The notes below the pieces were generated by a model that was not told where the DNA came from, made no database searches, and saw only the letters and a list, made by a program, of their open reading frames with translations. 64,000 nt of DNA from Flavobacterium araucananum. GTDB lineage: Bacteria; Bacteroidota; Bacteroidia; Flavobacteriales; Flavobacteriaceae. The translations under genes were made by a program, and so were the position numbers. Location: assembly GCF_002222055.1 (NCBI RefSeq), contig NZ_MUGS01000015.1, positions 186,001 to 250,000 on the forward strand. The letters are read 5' to 3'. Positions 32,763 to 42,398 of this stretch are shown one piece after another (position 1 is the first letter of the stretch; each line of letters begins with the position of its first letter).

Positions 32763-34004
32763 TTAATTGCGCTCTGAATGGTATTTTATTTTGCCGACTG
32801 ATCCTGTTGGATTAGGCAAAAGTTCAAAGACCGAAGTAGGCGCGAGACCTGTTTCTATGCGGTGAGAAACGTATAATATAGTAACATTTGTTTCTTGTCT
32901 TATGGTATTGATCAGCTGTATGACCAAATCGACATTTTCGTCGTCCAGACCTTCTACAGGTTCGTCCAGAATTAATAAGGGCGGATGTTTTAAAACGGCA
33001 CGAACAATAAGTGCTACTCTTTGCTGACCAATAGAGAGATCGATAAAACGTTTTTTTCTTAGACTTGTCATTTCAATAACTTCAAGCCATTGTGCTACGG
33101 TTTGTTTTTGCAAAGTGGTGGGTTCTGTATATAATCCGATAGAATCGAAAAAACCGGACAGAATCATTTCTTCTAAAGTATGTCCTTTCTGAAACAGATC
33201 TGTCATGGAAGTTGTAAAAATTCCGATTTGTTTTTTGATATCCCAAACGCTTTCTCCGGTTCCTTTTTTTCTTCCGAATAAAAATAAATTTTGTCCAAAT
33301 CCTTTTGGATTATCTCCGGTTATCAATGATAAAATAGTGCTTTTTCCGGAACCATTGGGACCAATTAATTGCCAAAATTCTCCTTGTTTGATTGTCCAGG
33401 AAATACGGTCTACAATTTTGCGATCCTCATAACTTACAGATACATTTTCCATTTTTATTACTATACTTTCGTGAAACGAATGCTGCTCGATAGCTTTAGG
33501 AATTGCTGCTGCATTTAGGGTTTTAAAATGATTTCCGGTTTTTGAAATAGGATGTAATTCAAAAGTGTTGTCTTTTATTTGTGCTTTGTTAGGTACAAAA
33601 TAGAGTACATCGGTAACCCGATTTACGATTTGGATAATGGCGATTTGAGCTGTTAGATCTTTTAATGATTCGGCTAGAATTACGCGCGAAGCCTGATCTA
33701 AATGATCAAACGGATTATCAAAAATTATAAAGTCAGGTTTTTGATTGATGCAATATTTCAGAAATTCTTTTTTACGCTCGCCGGATGAAAAGGTTCTTAA
33801 TTGCCTGTGCGATTCAGGAGAAGCTTCTACAATATCATATTGATATTCTTTTTCGATAAATTTTTCAATGGCAATGTCAGAGAAAAGAATTCCTTTTTGG
33901 CTGTTAAAAACGGCTAGTTCTCCTTGGGCTTCGCCAGAAATCAAAGTTTCTATAAAGGCTTTTTTATTGACCTGATTTGATAAAAGTATATCCCAATGCT
34001 GCAT
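32763..34004 (-). CDS. Tandem ABC ATPase with degenerate first domain
   Basis: 413 residues made of two ABC modules with no membrane segments, like ModF-type soluble proteins. The C-terminal module is complete: Walker A IGPNGSGKST near 216, signature LSIGQQRVAL, Walker B LLILDEPVEGLD, and a switch His in YVSHR. The N-terminal module lacks a Walker A (the place reads QVNKKAFIETL) but keeps FSSGERKK and FIIFDNPFDHLD. One site per pair would therefore be non-catalytic. No permease gene is adjacent, so the partner is unknown. It is followed by the lipoprotein gene after 10 bp. Confidence 0.85.
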   Translation of the reverse strand: MQHWDILLSNQVNKKAFIETLISGEAQGELAVFNSQKGILFSDIAIEKFIEKEYQYDIVEASPESHRQLRTFSSGERKKEFLKYCINQKPDFIIFDNPFDHLDQASRVILAESLKDLTAQIAIIQIVNRVTDVLYFVPNKAQIKDNTFELHPISKTGNHFKTLNAAAIPKAIEQHSFHESIVIKMENVSVSYEDRKIVDRISWTIKQGEFWQLIGPNGSGKSTILSLITGDNPKGFGQNLFLFGRKKGTGESVWDIKKQIGIFTTSMTDLFQKGHTLEEMILSGFFDSIGLYTEPTTLQKQTVAQWLEVIEMTSLRKKRFIDLSIGQQRVALIVRAVLKHPPLLILDEPVEGLDDENVDLVIQLINTIRQETNVTILYVSHRIETGLAPTSVFELLPNPTGSVGKIKYHSERN

Positions 34005-34030
34005 TTTAAAATGTATTTAGTTGTTTTTTT

Positions 34031-34092
34031 TCTGCCACTGATTAAAAGATTAAAAAGGATTAATCATTCTAATCTGTGAAATCTGTGGCAAA
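34031..34092. repeat. Word repeat with terminal inverted pair
   Basis: TCTGCCACTG at one end and ATCTGTGGCA at the other enclose GATTAAAAGATTAAAAAGGATTAAT-like units. Similar to 35698-35735 and 44550-44620. Confidence 0.45.
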
Positions 34093-34133
34093 AAAAATTA
34101 AAGGAATCACAGCTTTAAGCTGTTTTGCCAAGG

Positions 34134-34991
34134 TTACTTAATTTCTTTTGTTGCCATTTCGCGATCGTTTCTGGACCATTCGCTCCAGGAACCTACATAA
34201 AGTTTTGGAATTGGAAGTCCGGCATAATCCATCGCTAGTAATGTGTGGCAAGCGGTAACTCCGGAACCACAATGTACAATTACATTTTCTGAATTTTTAT
34301 TGGCTAAAATGTCTTTGTACTTTTTATTTAAAGCTTCGGCTGATTTGTAGCGTCCATCTTCATTTAAGTTTTCGCTAAACGGAACATTTATCGCACCGGG
34401 AATATGTCCTGCAATTAAATCCAGGGGTTCTGTAAGACCATCAAAACGATTTTTATCCCGTACATCAATTACGATATTTTCGTCGTTGTTTCGGGCTTTT
34501 TCGACTTCGTTAATATCGGCTAAACCCAAATACCATTTTAAAATTGGATAGTCCTGCGTTGGGTCGTAAATTTCGGGTGCCGAGCTTACCGGAAAACCAG
34601 CTTTTATTGCTGCTTGTAAACCTCCGTTTAAAACCTGAACTTTTTCATGACCAATTGCGCGTAACATCCACCAAAACCTCGCTGCGGCATTTGATCCGTT
34701 TTTATCATCATAAATTATGATGTGATCAGAAGGAGAGATTCCTGTTTTTGAAAGCACTCCGGAAAATTTTTCTAAAGAGGGTAAGGGATGTCTTCCACCG
34801 TTTGCAGGATTGGTTTCGACTGTTGCCAAATCCCGATTCAAATCGACATAACGAGCACCTTTGAGATGTTCGTTTTTGTAATTTTCGAAGGCATCAATTC
34901 CGGCTCTGGCATCGACTAAAACAATTTCTGATGAATCTTTTATTTTTAAAAGTTCCTCAGGATTTAATATCGGAGATAGTTTGTTTGGCAT
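34134..34991 (-). CDS. Sulfurtransferase (two-domain rhodanese/3-mercaptopyruvate type)
   Basis: 285 residues with two rhodanese domains. The second carries the active-site Cys 241 in HCGSGVTACH, the loop CGSGVT being typical of 3-mercaptopyruvate sulfurtransferases more than of thiosulfate rhodaneses. The first domain (IVLVDARAGIDAFENYKNEHL, then IIIYDDKNGSNAAARFWWML) lacks a catalytic Cys, as expected. It transfers sulfane sulfur to acceptors such as thiols or cyanide. It stands alone on the minus strand. Confidence 0.92.
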   Translation of the reverse strand: MPNKLSPILNPEELLKIKDSSEIVLVDARAGIDAFENYKNEHLKGARYVDLNRDLATVETNPANGGRHPLPSLEKFSGVLSKTGISPSDHIIIYDDKNGSNAAARFWWMLRAIGHEKVQVLNGGLQAAIKAGFPVSSAPEIYDPTQDYPILKWYLGLADINEVEKARNNDENIVIDVRDKNRFDGLTEPLDLIAGHIPGAINVPFSENLNEDGRYKSAEALNKKYKDILANKNSENVIVHCGSGVTACHTLLAMDYAGLPIPKLYVGSWSEWSRNDREMATKEIK

Positions 34992-35239
34992 CGTATTGAT
35001 TTTGTTTTTTAGAATTCCCTAACCAAAGCAATGCATTCAGTACTAATTGACTTCATGCACAAAACTGATGTGCGCCTGATCGTTTTTTGGCGGTGTAAAA
35101 AGCAATTACTTTAAATTTTGAATTCCTTTTTTGCTTTGAGCAAATCCCAAAAAGCAAATAGAAAATAAAGGGATTAAAATAACTTTACCAAAACAAAATT
35201 TCTTTTTTTATTGGGAAACAGCATCACTTTTTTATTGGA

Positions 35240-35629
35240 TTAACCCGGGATTTTTTCGATCAGTATTTCGTTATTCGATTTGTCGAAGTAGGTGCAGGTC
35301 ATTTCGATGATATCAACACGCCATTTTGCAATTCCGGATTGAGCGGCATGACTGCAAAAGGTTAAATAATCTGTTTGACCATCCTGATGCATTACTAAAA
35401 ATTCGATAAAACGTTCTTTATTGGCAACAGGGGCAACCTGAATTTCAGGATATTTTTCGTCTGCCGAAACAGTGTAATTATTCACGCCATAATATTCGAC
35501 GTTACCATTATTGACAAAGGTGTCATAGCCTTTTACACCCAAAATAATCAGGTCTTGTATATAATTTGGAAAATCTGCACCACTTTGTACTTTGGCATGT
35601 GCTTCTTTTATTTGTTCGAGTGTAAACAT
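35240..35629 (-). CDS. DUF1398 family protein
   Basis: 129 residues that match the DUF1398 layout: FTLEQIKEAHAKVQSGADFPNYIQDLIILGVKGYDTFVNNG at the start and FLVMHQDGQTDYLTFCSHAAQSGIAKWRVDI near the end. The function of this small cytosolic family is unknown. It is a single-gene unit between a sulfurtransferase and MscS. Confidence 0.75.
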   Translation of the reverse strand: MFTLEQIKEAHAKVQSGADFPNYIQDLIILGVKGYDTFVNNGNVEYYGVNNYTVSADEKYPEIQVAPVANKERFIEFLVMHQDGQTDYLTFCSHAAQSGIAKWRVDIIEMTCTYFDKSNNEILIEKIPG

Positions 35630-35697
35630 ACTATTTCAGTTTTAGATTATTAAAAAAAGGTTGCCATAAATTTTTTATTCGTAATGCTTTTAACTAT

Positions 35698-35735
35698 TAA
35701 TTCATGCTAATTTGTGAAATTCGTGGCAAAACAAA
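35698..35735. repeat. Short word repeat (TTTGTGAAATTCGTGGCA type)
   Basis: TAATTTGTGAAATTCGTGGCA resembles TAATCTGTGAAATCTGTGGCA at 34072-34092. Both lie between genes. Confidence 0.4.
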
Positions 35736-35836
35736 TAAATTAATTTCGTTTGGAGCATTTATAAAATTAAAGTTAATGATTTTAAAATCAAAAATTAAAA
35801 TCTTAAAGTTATCAGAAAATAAAAACAGACAAATTA

Positions 35837-36685
35837 TTACTCCTTCTTGTTGTTTTTAAACGTTACTACTCTTTGTGGATACGGAATATCGATATTGGCT
35901 TCATCAAAACGTTTTTTGATACTTTGCAATAAGTCGCAATACATTACAAAACCATCAGTAGAGTTTTTTGCCCATGCCCATGCTTTTATAGTTACAGATG
36001 AGTCTGCAAGTGCAACCACACGAGCTGTTACTAATTGCTTTTTTTGCTTTTTATCTTCTGCTGTTCTGGTATCTACAAATAAAGGATGTTTAGCGATTTC
36101 GTCTTGCATGATTGTTAATGCATTTTCGATATTGGATTTGTAACCAATACCAATCTCGATTATTTTGCAACATTTGGTATCGTGCATATTGGTGTTGACA
36201 ATAATCTGATTGCTAATTACGGAGTTTGGAATTATAATTCTATTGTTTTCGGCATCTTTAAGGACTACTTGTCTCAAATTAATATCTTCGACTGTCCCAA
36301 CAAAATTGTTGATAGTAATTTTATCATTGATTCGGAAAGGCTTAAAAATTACCAGAAAAATTCCGCTTACAATATTACTCAAAGCTTGTTGCGAAGCTAA
36401 ACCTGCGACTAGAGATATAACTCCTGCACCTGCTAAGAAGGAATGTCCAATGATTTTAAATTCAGGAATTTGTATTAAGGCAAAAGCAAAGCCTAAAATG
36501 TAAATTACGGTTATAATCAAATGTTTTAGAAACCTAAAACCTGTTGCATCATATTCTTTATTGCTTAGTTTACGATACAAAAAATAGCGCAATACTTTGT
36601 CTGTAATTGCACCAAGAATAATGGTGACAATGGCAATTATAGCAATAAAAAAAGCAATTCTGAAGTCTTTTAAGTAATCGATCAT
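35837..36685 (-). CDS. Small-conductance mechanosensitive channel (MscS family)
   Basis: 282 residues. Three N-terminal membrane helices (about 10-32, 55-75, 83-115); the third carries the Gly/Ala-rich pore sequence AGAGVISLVAGLASQQALSNIVSGIFLVIFKPFRINDKI that defines MscS. A beta domain (VGTVEDINLRQVVLKDAENNRIIIPNSVI) and a C-terminal alpha/beta domain follow. It opens on membrane stretch and protects against osmotic downshock. Length equals that of E. coli MscS (286). Confidence 0.95.
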   Translation of the reverse strand: MIDYLKDFRIAFFIAIIAIVTIILGAITDKVLRYFLYRKLSNKEYDATGFRFLKHLIITVIYILGFAFALIQIPEFKIIGHSFLAGAGVISLVAGLASQQALSNIVSGIFLVIFKPFRINDKITINNFVGTVEDINLRQVVLKDAENNRIIIPNSVISNQIIVNTNMHDTKCCKIIEIGIGYKSNIENALTIMQDEIAKHPLFVDTRTAEDKKQKKQLVTARVVALADSSVTIKAWAWAKNSTDGFVMYCDLLQSIKKRFDEANIDIPYPQRVVTFKNNKKE

Positions 36686-36775
36686 AAGTCATAATTTTTA
36701 ACAAAAAATCCAAATAACAACAATTGTAATAGGTGTTTTTTGGATTTCGTAATTTATAAAAAATCAGCTTTTATT

Positions 36776-37213
36776 TTAAAGACCAACAAAGTCATCACTT
36801 TTTGGGAAAATGCTCAAAGCCTCAATTGCAATTTCAGGAGTTGGAGAGGCTAATTTACGCAATTTTGTATCCATCCAGGCACCATCAACAGTAATAACAG
36901 CACAAAGGGTATCATCTTCTTTTCTAAACTCATGAATGATTGACCAACGCGATGCATCGGCTTTCATTTTTGATGTTTTGGTATGGAGGAATATTTTATC
37001 AGAAAGTTTTAATTCTTTTCTGAAAATACATTCTTCTCTAAACAAAACAGGACCAAAACTTTGGGTTTGCATTACTTTTAGGGTTAAACCCAGTTCTTCG
37101 AGAATTTCGATACGGTGTTGTGCACCAAAATCGTAATAAGCACTATGACGAACGTGAAAATTTGGGTCAAGATCAGACCAGCGAAAAGATAATTCTTTAA
37201 TAAATGAAGCCAT
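36776..37213 (-). CDS. Hotdog-fold acyl-CoA thioesterase
   Basis: 145 residues of the 4HBT/FcbC type: RWSDLDPNFHVRHSAYYDFGAQHRIEILEELG at the start (the D-x-N/H-x-H-V-x-Y pattern that includes the catalytic Asp) and strands such as FREECIFRKELKLSDKIFLHTKT and RWSIIHEFRKEDDTLCAVITVDGAWMD. It should hydrolyse acyl-CoA esters in the cytosol. The acyl group is not determinable. It is 90 bp upstream of mscS on the same strand. Confidence 0.85.
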   Translation of the reverse strand: MASFIKELSFRWSDLDPNFHVRHSAYYDFGAQHRIEILEELGLTLKVMQTQSFGPVLFREECIFRKELKLSDKIFLHTKTSKMKADASRWSIIHEFRKEDDTLCAVITVDGAWMDTKLRKLASPTPEIAIEALSIFPKSDDFVGL

Positions 37214-37451
37214 TTTGTATTGTAATTTTAATTTTATTCTGAATTTTTTACACGGATTATTTTTCGGAAAAATAATCCTTTTCAGAAAACCGAAATTACA
37301 AATAAAAAAGCAAAAAGATTGTTACAAATTTATAAAGTATTATTCGTGCATAATAAATTTTTTAATTTCAGAAATATTTATTTCTACATTATTTTATTAA
37401 ACTTTTATCATTACAGTGCCGCTGATAATGTCGTGTATAGCTCTTTTTTTA

Positions 37452-38729
37452 TCACTTGAAAAGTGGGGTTGTCTCTACTTTTTTAGTGTTCAATTTTTTG
37501 ACAATAAAAGGCAATGTAAGCCCTTGTCCAATAAGAGTTAAAAGTACAACAGCTACAGAGATAAAAATAATAACGGTTCGTTCCGGAAACGGGGTTCCGT
37601 CCTGAAGCAATTTGGGTAATCCAAGAGCAATTGCCAGAGATACGATTCCGCGCATTCCGGACCAGCTTAAAATGATACTATTGTTAAAATCAAGAAGAGC
37701 GTGTTCGCTTACTTTTCGTTTTCTTTTGGTATTCTGAAAAGCTTTTTGAAGATTTATTTTCTGAAGAAATATCCTTGCCATCCTAATTAATAAAGCCACA
37801 ACGGTAATAATGGCTGCGTAACCAATATAAGGCAGGATCATATCGTTGTCAATATCTTTTAAGATATAACGAAAGTTGAGTCCAATTAAGATAAAGATCA
37901 ATCCGTTTAGCAAAAAGATGATAATATCCCAAAGACTTCTGGATTGATTTTTTAAACTTTCGGGAAATATTTTTTTGCTGAAACGCGCAATCGCCAGTCC
38001 TAAAATAACAACTGCAATTACTCCTGAAACGTGTAGATTTTCTGCAATAAGGTAGGTTACAAAAGGCATCAATAGCATGAAGCTAATAGTTACATTTATG
38101 TTTTTATGAACTCTGGTTAGTATAAATGACAAAATTTTTGCCATTACAAAGCCTACCAGAAATCCGCCTCCAAGTAATAATACAAATTGCAGGGTTGCTT
38201 TCCAGATTATAAAAGCAGATCCCATTACGGCAGCTACTGCAAAACGATAGGCAACAAGTGCAGACGCATCGTTGATAAGACTTTCGCCTTCGAGGATTGT
38301 TAAGGTTTTATGGGATAATTTTAATCCTTTTGTAATGCTTATTGCTGCAACAGCATCAGTTGCCGAAAGGATAGACCCCAGTACAAATGATAATGGCCAG
38401 GTCATTCCTGGAATTATATAACGCGCTACAACGGCAATACCAATTGTGGTTAAAAAAACCAGTGATATGGCCAAAGTACCAATAGTATTAATGTTGGTTT
38501 TGAAATCTTTAGGAGAGATATTAAAAGAGGCATCATATAATAAAGGAGGAAGAAATATCAGAAAAATAATTTCAGGATTTATTTCGATTTCGCCCATAGA
38601 CGGAATAAAACCTATGGCAATACCAACAATTACCAAAAGAATTGGGTATGGTAATTTTACTTTATCAGCAAATGCGGAAAGACCAATTACGATGGCAAGA
38701 ATAAAAATAATAATACTGTAGTTTTCCAT
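37452..38729 (-). CDS. CPA1-family Na+/H+ antiporter
   Basis: 425 residues from the ATG at 38729-38727 (MENYSIIIFILAIVIG), preferred over the frame start at 38783 because it places the first membrane helix at the N-terminus. About twelve membrane segments. Family motifs are LIFLPPLLYDASFNI in TM3, GSILSATDAVAAISI with the ion-binding Asp, and GESLINDASALVAYRF with the Asn-Asp pair; LSWSGMRGIVSLAIALGLP near the end is also diagnostic. It exchanges protons for sodium or potassium at the inner membrane. Confidence 0.92.
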   Translation of the reverse strand: MENYSIIIFILAIVIGLSAFADKVKLPYPILLVIVGIAIGFIPSMGEIEINPEIIFLIFLPPLLYDASFNISPKDFKTNINTIGTLAISLVFLTTIGIAVVARYIIPGMTWPLSFVLGSILSATDAVAAISITKGLKLSHKTLTILEGESLINDASALVAYRFAVAAVMGSAFIIWKATLQFVLLLGGGFLVGFVMAKILSFILTRVHKNINVTISFMLLMPFVTYLIAENLHVSGVIAVVILGLAIARFSKKIFPESLKNQSRSLWDIIIFLLNGLIFILIGLNFRYILKDIDNDMILPYIGYAAIITVVALLIRMARIFLQKINLQKAFQNTKRKRKVSEHALLDFNNSIILSWSGMRGIVSLAIALGLPKLLQDGTPFPERTVIIFISVAVVLLTLIGQGLTLPFIVKKLNTKKVETTPLFK

Positions 38730-38838
38730 TAAAATAAATTTTGAAGAAGCTAATATAAGTATTTGGGTTTTAGTTGAAAGCATTGAAAGTCATTAAAGCA
38801 TCAAAATAAGATGATTTTTTTATGGAAATAATTTCCCT

Positions 38839-38919
38839 GGCCCTGATAGAAGCGACATCCTTTTATGTCGGCCGCGGCAGACATAAAAGATATAGTGGAT
38901 AGCAGGAAACAGCTCCTAA
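38839..38919. repeat. Long hairpin repeat, copy B
   Basis: Starts GGCCCTGATAGAAGCGACAT and ends GCAGGAAACAGCTCCTAA; central perfect stem CTTTTATGTC / GACATAAAAG around GGCCGCGGCA. Same flanks as 30018-30096, different stem. Confidence 0.65.
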
Positions 38920-38950
38920 TAATGACACGTAAAGTGCTGATATGCCACGA

Positions 38951-39016
38951 ATGTCAGGTTTCTAAAATGTCATGTTGTCAGATAGTTTTTAATGTGTCGA
39001 CAGTAAAACTGACAAT
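38951..39016. promoter_or_regulatory. TGTCA-word cluster upstream of dnaK
   Basis: TGTCAG, TGTCAT, TGTCAG on one strand, the palindrome TGTCGACA near 38996-39003, and CTGACA (39009-39014) as the inverse word. The clustering in front of a heat-shock gene suggests a regulator site; no known factor is assigned. Confidence 0.3.
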
Positions 39017-39035
39017 TTACTTTGGTTTTTTATAT

Positions 39036-39051
39036 TGGCACAAAGATTGAC
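39036..39051 (+). promoter_or_regulatory. Possible sigma-54-like dnaK promoter
   Basis: TGGCAC, five bases, TTGAC resembles the -24/-12 consensus TGGCAC-N5-TTGCA, but the invariant GC of the -12 box reads GA. It is 51 bp before the ATG. No TAnnTTTG element was found in its place. Confidence 0.3.
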
Positions 39052-39101
39052 TTATGCCACCTGAGTTATAAAATGTATATCAAAAATTAAATATATAAAA
39101 A

Positions 39102-40988
39102 ATGGGTAAAATAATCGGAATTGACTTAGGTACGACGAACTCTTGTGTTTCTGTAATGGAAGGTAACGAAGCAGTTGTTATTCCTAACGCAGAAGGAAAA
39201 AGAACAACGCCATCTATCATCGCTTTTGTTGAAGGTGGAGAAATTAAAGTAGGTGATCCTGCAAAAAGACAAGCGGTAACGAATCCTACAAAAACGATTG
39301 CTTCTATTAAACGTTTTATGGGACACACTTTTGCTGAGACAACAAACGAAGCAAAAAGAGTTTCATACAAAGTAGTAAAAGGGGACAACAATACACCACG
39401 TGTGGATATTGATGGTCGTTTATATACTGCTCAGGAATTGTCAGCAATGACTCTTCAAAAAATGAAAAAAACTGCTGAAGACTATTTAGGTCAAACTGTA
39501 ACTGAAGCGGTTATTACTGTTCCTGCTTACTTTAATGATGCACAACGTCAAGCTACGAAAGAAGCTGGAGAAATTGCAGGTCTTAAAGTTATGCGTATCA
39601 TCAATGAGCCAACTGCTGCTGCACTTGCTTACGGATTAGATAAAAAAGGAACTGATCAAAAAATTGCTGTTTACGATTTAGGTGGAGGTACTTTTGATAT
39701 CTCTGTTCTTGAATTAGGAGACGGTGTATTTGAAGTATTATCTACAAATGGTGATACTCACTTAGGTGGAGATGATTTTGACCATGAAATCATTGACTGG
39801 TTGGCTAATGAATTTTTAGCTGAAGAAGGTATTGACTTACGTCTTGACCCAATGTCATTGCAACGTTTGAAAGAAGCTGCAGAGAAAGCAAAAATTGAAT
39901 TGTCTTCTTCTTCAGAAACTGAAATCAACTTGCCATACGTTACAGCTACTGCTTCTGGACCAAAACACTTAGTAAAAAAATTATCAAGAGCTAAATTTGA
40001 GCAATTAACTGATGCATTAGTTAAACGTTCTATGGAGCCAGTTGCTAAAGCATTAAAAGATGCAGGTTTGACTACATCTGATATTGACGAAGTTATTCTT
40101 GTTGGAGGTTCTACTCGTATGCCAAGAATTGCTGACGAAGTTGAAAAATTCTTTGGTAAAAAAGCCTCTAAAGGTGTTAACCCTGATGAAGTTGTTGCTA
40201 TTGGAGCAGCTATTCAAGGTGGAGTTTTATCTGGAGATGTAAAAGATGTATTGTTACTTGACGTTACACCTTTATCTTTAGGTATCGAAACTATGGGTGG
40301 TGTTATGACTACATTAATTGAGTCTAACACAACTATTCCAACTAAAAAATCACAAGTATTCTCTACTGCTTCTGATTCTCAACCATCTGTTGAGCTTCAC
40401 GTATTGCAAGGAGCTAGAGCAATGGCTGCTGATAACAAAACTATTGGTCGTTTCCACTTAGATGGTATTCCACCAGCACCAAGAGGAGTTCCTCAAATCG
40501 AGGTTACTTTTGATATTGATGCTAATGGTATCATCAAGGTAACTGCTACTGATAAAGGAACTGGAAAATCTCACGATATCCGTATCGAAGCTTCTTCTGG
40601 ATTAACTTCTGAAGAAATCGAAAAAATGAAACAAGATGCTGAAGCTAACGCTGAATCTGATAAAATAGCTAAAGAAAGAGCTGAGAAATTAAACGAAGCT
40701 GATAGTACTATTTTCCAAACTGAAACTCAATTGAAAGAATTGGGAAGTAAATTAACAGACGATCAAAAAACAGCTATCGAATTTGCTTTGACTGAATTAA
40801 GATTTGCTCACCAATCTCAAGATCTTGAAGCAATCCAAAAAGGATTAGACAATGTAAATGCAGCTTGGAAAACAGCTACAGAAGCAATGTACGCTCAAGG
40901 TGGCGAACAAGGTCAACAAGCAGCTCCACAACAAGAGCAATCGCAAGGTGACAATGTTGAAGATGTTGAATTTGAAGAAGTAAAATAA
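39102..40988 (+). CDS. dnaK: Molecular chaperone DnaK (Hsp70)
   Basis: 628 residues. All Hsp70 landmarks are present: [17 protein letters not shown] at the start, [15 protein letters not shown] and [16 protein letters not shown] in the ATPase domain, [10 protein letters not shown], then the substrate-binding domain ([20 protein letters not shown]) and a lid with a Gln-rich tail ending [10 protein letters not shown]. It refolds proteins in the cytosol with DnaJ and GrpE, neither of which is nearby. It is transcribed alone and closed by a terminator. Its codons look more strongly biased than those of neighbours, as expected for high expression. Confidence 0.99.
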   Translation: MGKIIGIDLGTTNSCVSVMEGNEAVVIPNAEGKRTTPSIIAFVEGGEIKVGDPAKRQAVTNPTKTIASIKRFMGHTFAETTNEAKRVSYKVVKGDNNTPRVDIDGRLYTAQELSAMTLQKMKKTAEDYLGQTVTEAVITVPAYFNDAQRQATKEAGEIAGLKVMRIINEPTAAALAYGLDKKGTDQKIAVYDLGGGTFDISVLELGDGVFEVLSTNGDTHLGGDDFDHEIIDWLANEFLAEEGIDLRLDPMSLQRLKEAAEKAKIELSSSSETEINLPYVTATASGPKHLVKKLSRAKFEQLTDALVKRSMEPVAKALKDAGLTTSDIDEVILVGGSTRMPRIADEVEKFFGKKASKGVNPDEVVAIGAAIQGGVLSGDVKDVLLLDVTPLSLGIETMGGVMTTLIESNTTIPTKKSQVFSTASDSQPSVELHVLQGARAMAADNKTIGRFHLDGIPPAPRGVPQIEVTFDIDANGIIKVTATDKGTGKSHDIRIEASSGLTSEEIEKMKQDAEANAESDKIAKERAEKLNEADSTIFQTETQLKELGSKLTDDQKTAIEFALTELRFAHQSQDLEAIQKGLDNVNAAWKTATEAMYAQGGEQGQQAAPQQEQSQGDNVEDVEFEEVK

Positions 40989-40999
40989 GCAGAGAACTT

Positions 41000-41045
41000 C
41001 CGATTTATCGGAATGTGAATCGCTTATCCCGATTTTTATCGGGAT
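41000..41045 (+). other. Two hairpins between dnaK stop and its terminator
   Basis: TTCCGATTTATCGGAA (about 40998-41013) and ATCCCGATTTTTATCGGGAT (about 41026-41045) form two stems before the U-tract terminator. They may protect the 3' end of the dnaK mRNA. Confidence 0.4.
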
Positions 41046-41067
41046 CTTTTGAAGATCATAAATAAGG

Positions 41068-41099
41068 AAAAACCGAGTCAGAAATGACTCGGTTTTTTT
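41068..41099 (+). terminator. dnaK terminator
   Basis: AAAACCGAGTCA pairs with TGACTCGGTTTT, loop GAAA, followed by T residues. Confidence 0.85.
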
Positions 41100-41124
41100 A
41101 TGGAATTATGTTATCGTTGTGGAT

Positions 41125-41160
41125 TAACCCCGACAGGTTTTTAAAACCTGTCAGGGTTAA
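41125..41160. repeat. Perfect-stem palindromic repeat (AACCCCGACAGGTTTT type)
   Basis: TAACCCCGACAGGTTTT (41125-41141) is followed by AAAACCTGTCAGGGTTA as its inverse, with one mismatch. Repeats with this wording are widespread between genes in Bacteroidota, as far as I recall. Confidence 0.6.
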
Positions 41161-41281
41161 AAAAAGTAGTATAAAGATTACAAAATAAATAATTCTGTTA
41201 CACGAATTTTTTATCAAAATGACAATTGTCATTTCCCATTCAGATTCTTTTTCGTAATATTACTATGTAAATCATTTTTGA

Positions 41282-42352
41282 ATGAGAAAGATAAAATACA
41301 AGAAAGGGCGAAAGCTTCAGCATATAACTTTAGAATATACAGGCACGCAAAAAGAGCATCAGACAGAGATGCAGCTTTTTGTTTATGATGATGCAGATGT
41401 GGTTGAATATGAGAAATTTACGGTATTGGCTCTAAATACCTGTATTGATTATACCAAAAATAACTGGCTTAATATTCATGGCTTAAATGATATTAATTTA
41501 ATTAAAACAATTGGTGCGCATTTTAAGCTGGATGATTTTTTATTGGCAGATATTTTAAACACTACCAAAAGAACAAAGCTAGAGGAGCAAAGGGATATTT
41601 TATTTTTTAATATAAAATCGCTTTTACCTTCTGAATATTCCGACAATATAAGCGTTGAGCAGATTAGTTTTATCTTAAAAGACGGAATTTTGATTTCGTT
41701 TCAGGAAAAGCGAAGTGATTTTTTTGCTCATATTCGCGAACGTCTTCGAACACATGCAGGGATCGTACGGACAAAAAAGGTTGATTATCTACTTTATTTG
41801 CTATTGGATGCCGTAATGGAAAATTTTTACATTACGATTGAAGATGAAGAAGACAAGATCGAAGAATTGATCAATTTAACTAAAAAAGGAGCTGATCCTG
41901 TTATTCTGGAAAAGATTGAAAATCATCGTGATAACTTTAATTTTTTAAAGCGTTCCATAATTCCGCTTCGGGATTCATTGTATTATCTTAAAACGATTAA
42001 AGACGATGATACCTATAATGGAATTGAAAAAGAAACTTTTAGTTTTTTCATTCGTCTGCATCAAAAAAGTTTAGAACTTTTAGAACAGATCGAGTCTGAT
42101 ATGAGTTCACTGGAAAGTGCTTCGAACTTTTATTTTTCTGAACAAAGCCGGAAAATGAATGAGATAATGAAAACATTAACGATCATTTCTGCCATATTTA
42201 TTCCGCTTACTTTTATTGTGGGAGTTTACGGTATGAACTTCGAGAATATGCCTGAACTACGCTATAAGTATGGATATCAAAGCGTGATGGTTGCGATGTT
42301 TTTTCTCGTTATCGCTTTGATAATTTACTTTAAAAGAAGACGTTGGTTTTAA
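41282..42352 (+). CDS. corA: CorA family magnesium/cobalt transporter
   Basis: 356 residues. A large N-terminal cytosolic domain of mixed strands and long helices (about 1-290) precedes two membrane helices at the C-terminus. The first helix ends in YGMNFENMPE, the GMN signature of the pore mouth, and the protein closes with the basic KRRRWF tail. It forms a homopentameric Mg2+ channel in the inner membrane. The ATG at 41282 gives a normal family length. It precedes pta by 46 bp but is probably a separate function. Confidence 0.95.
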   Translation: MRKIKYKKGRKLQHITLEYTGTQKEHQTEMQLFVYDDADVVEYEKFTVLALNTCIDYTKNNWLNIHGLNDINLIKTIGAHFKLDDFLLADILNTTKRTKLEEQRDILFFNIKSLLPSEYSDNISVEQISFILKDGILISFQEKRSDFFAHIRERLRTHAGIVRTKKVDYLLYLLLDAVMENFYITIEDEEDKIEELINLTKKGADPVILEKIENHRDNFNFLKRSIIPLRDSLYYLKTIKDDDTYNGIEKETFSFFIRLHQKSLELLEQIESDMSSLESASNFYFSEQSRKMNEIMKTLTIISAIFIPLTFIVGVYGMNFENMPELRYKYGYQSVMVAMFFLVIALIIYFKRRRWF

Positions 42353-42398
42353 TGTTCAGGATACAATTTTAAACACTATAAGTTTCAAAATATAAATT

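Larger units (their letters stand above)
38730..39101. other. Divergent intergenic region antiporter / dnaK
   Basis: 372 bp holding copy B of a long hairpin repeat (38839-38919), several TGTCA/TGACA words (38951-39015) and a -24/-12-like element (39036-39051) before dnaK. No gene. Confidence 0.6.
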
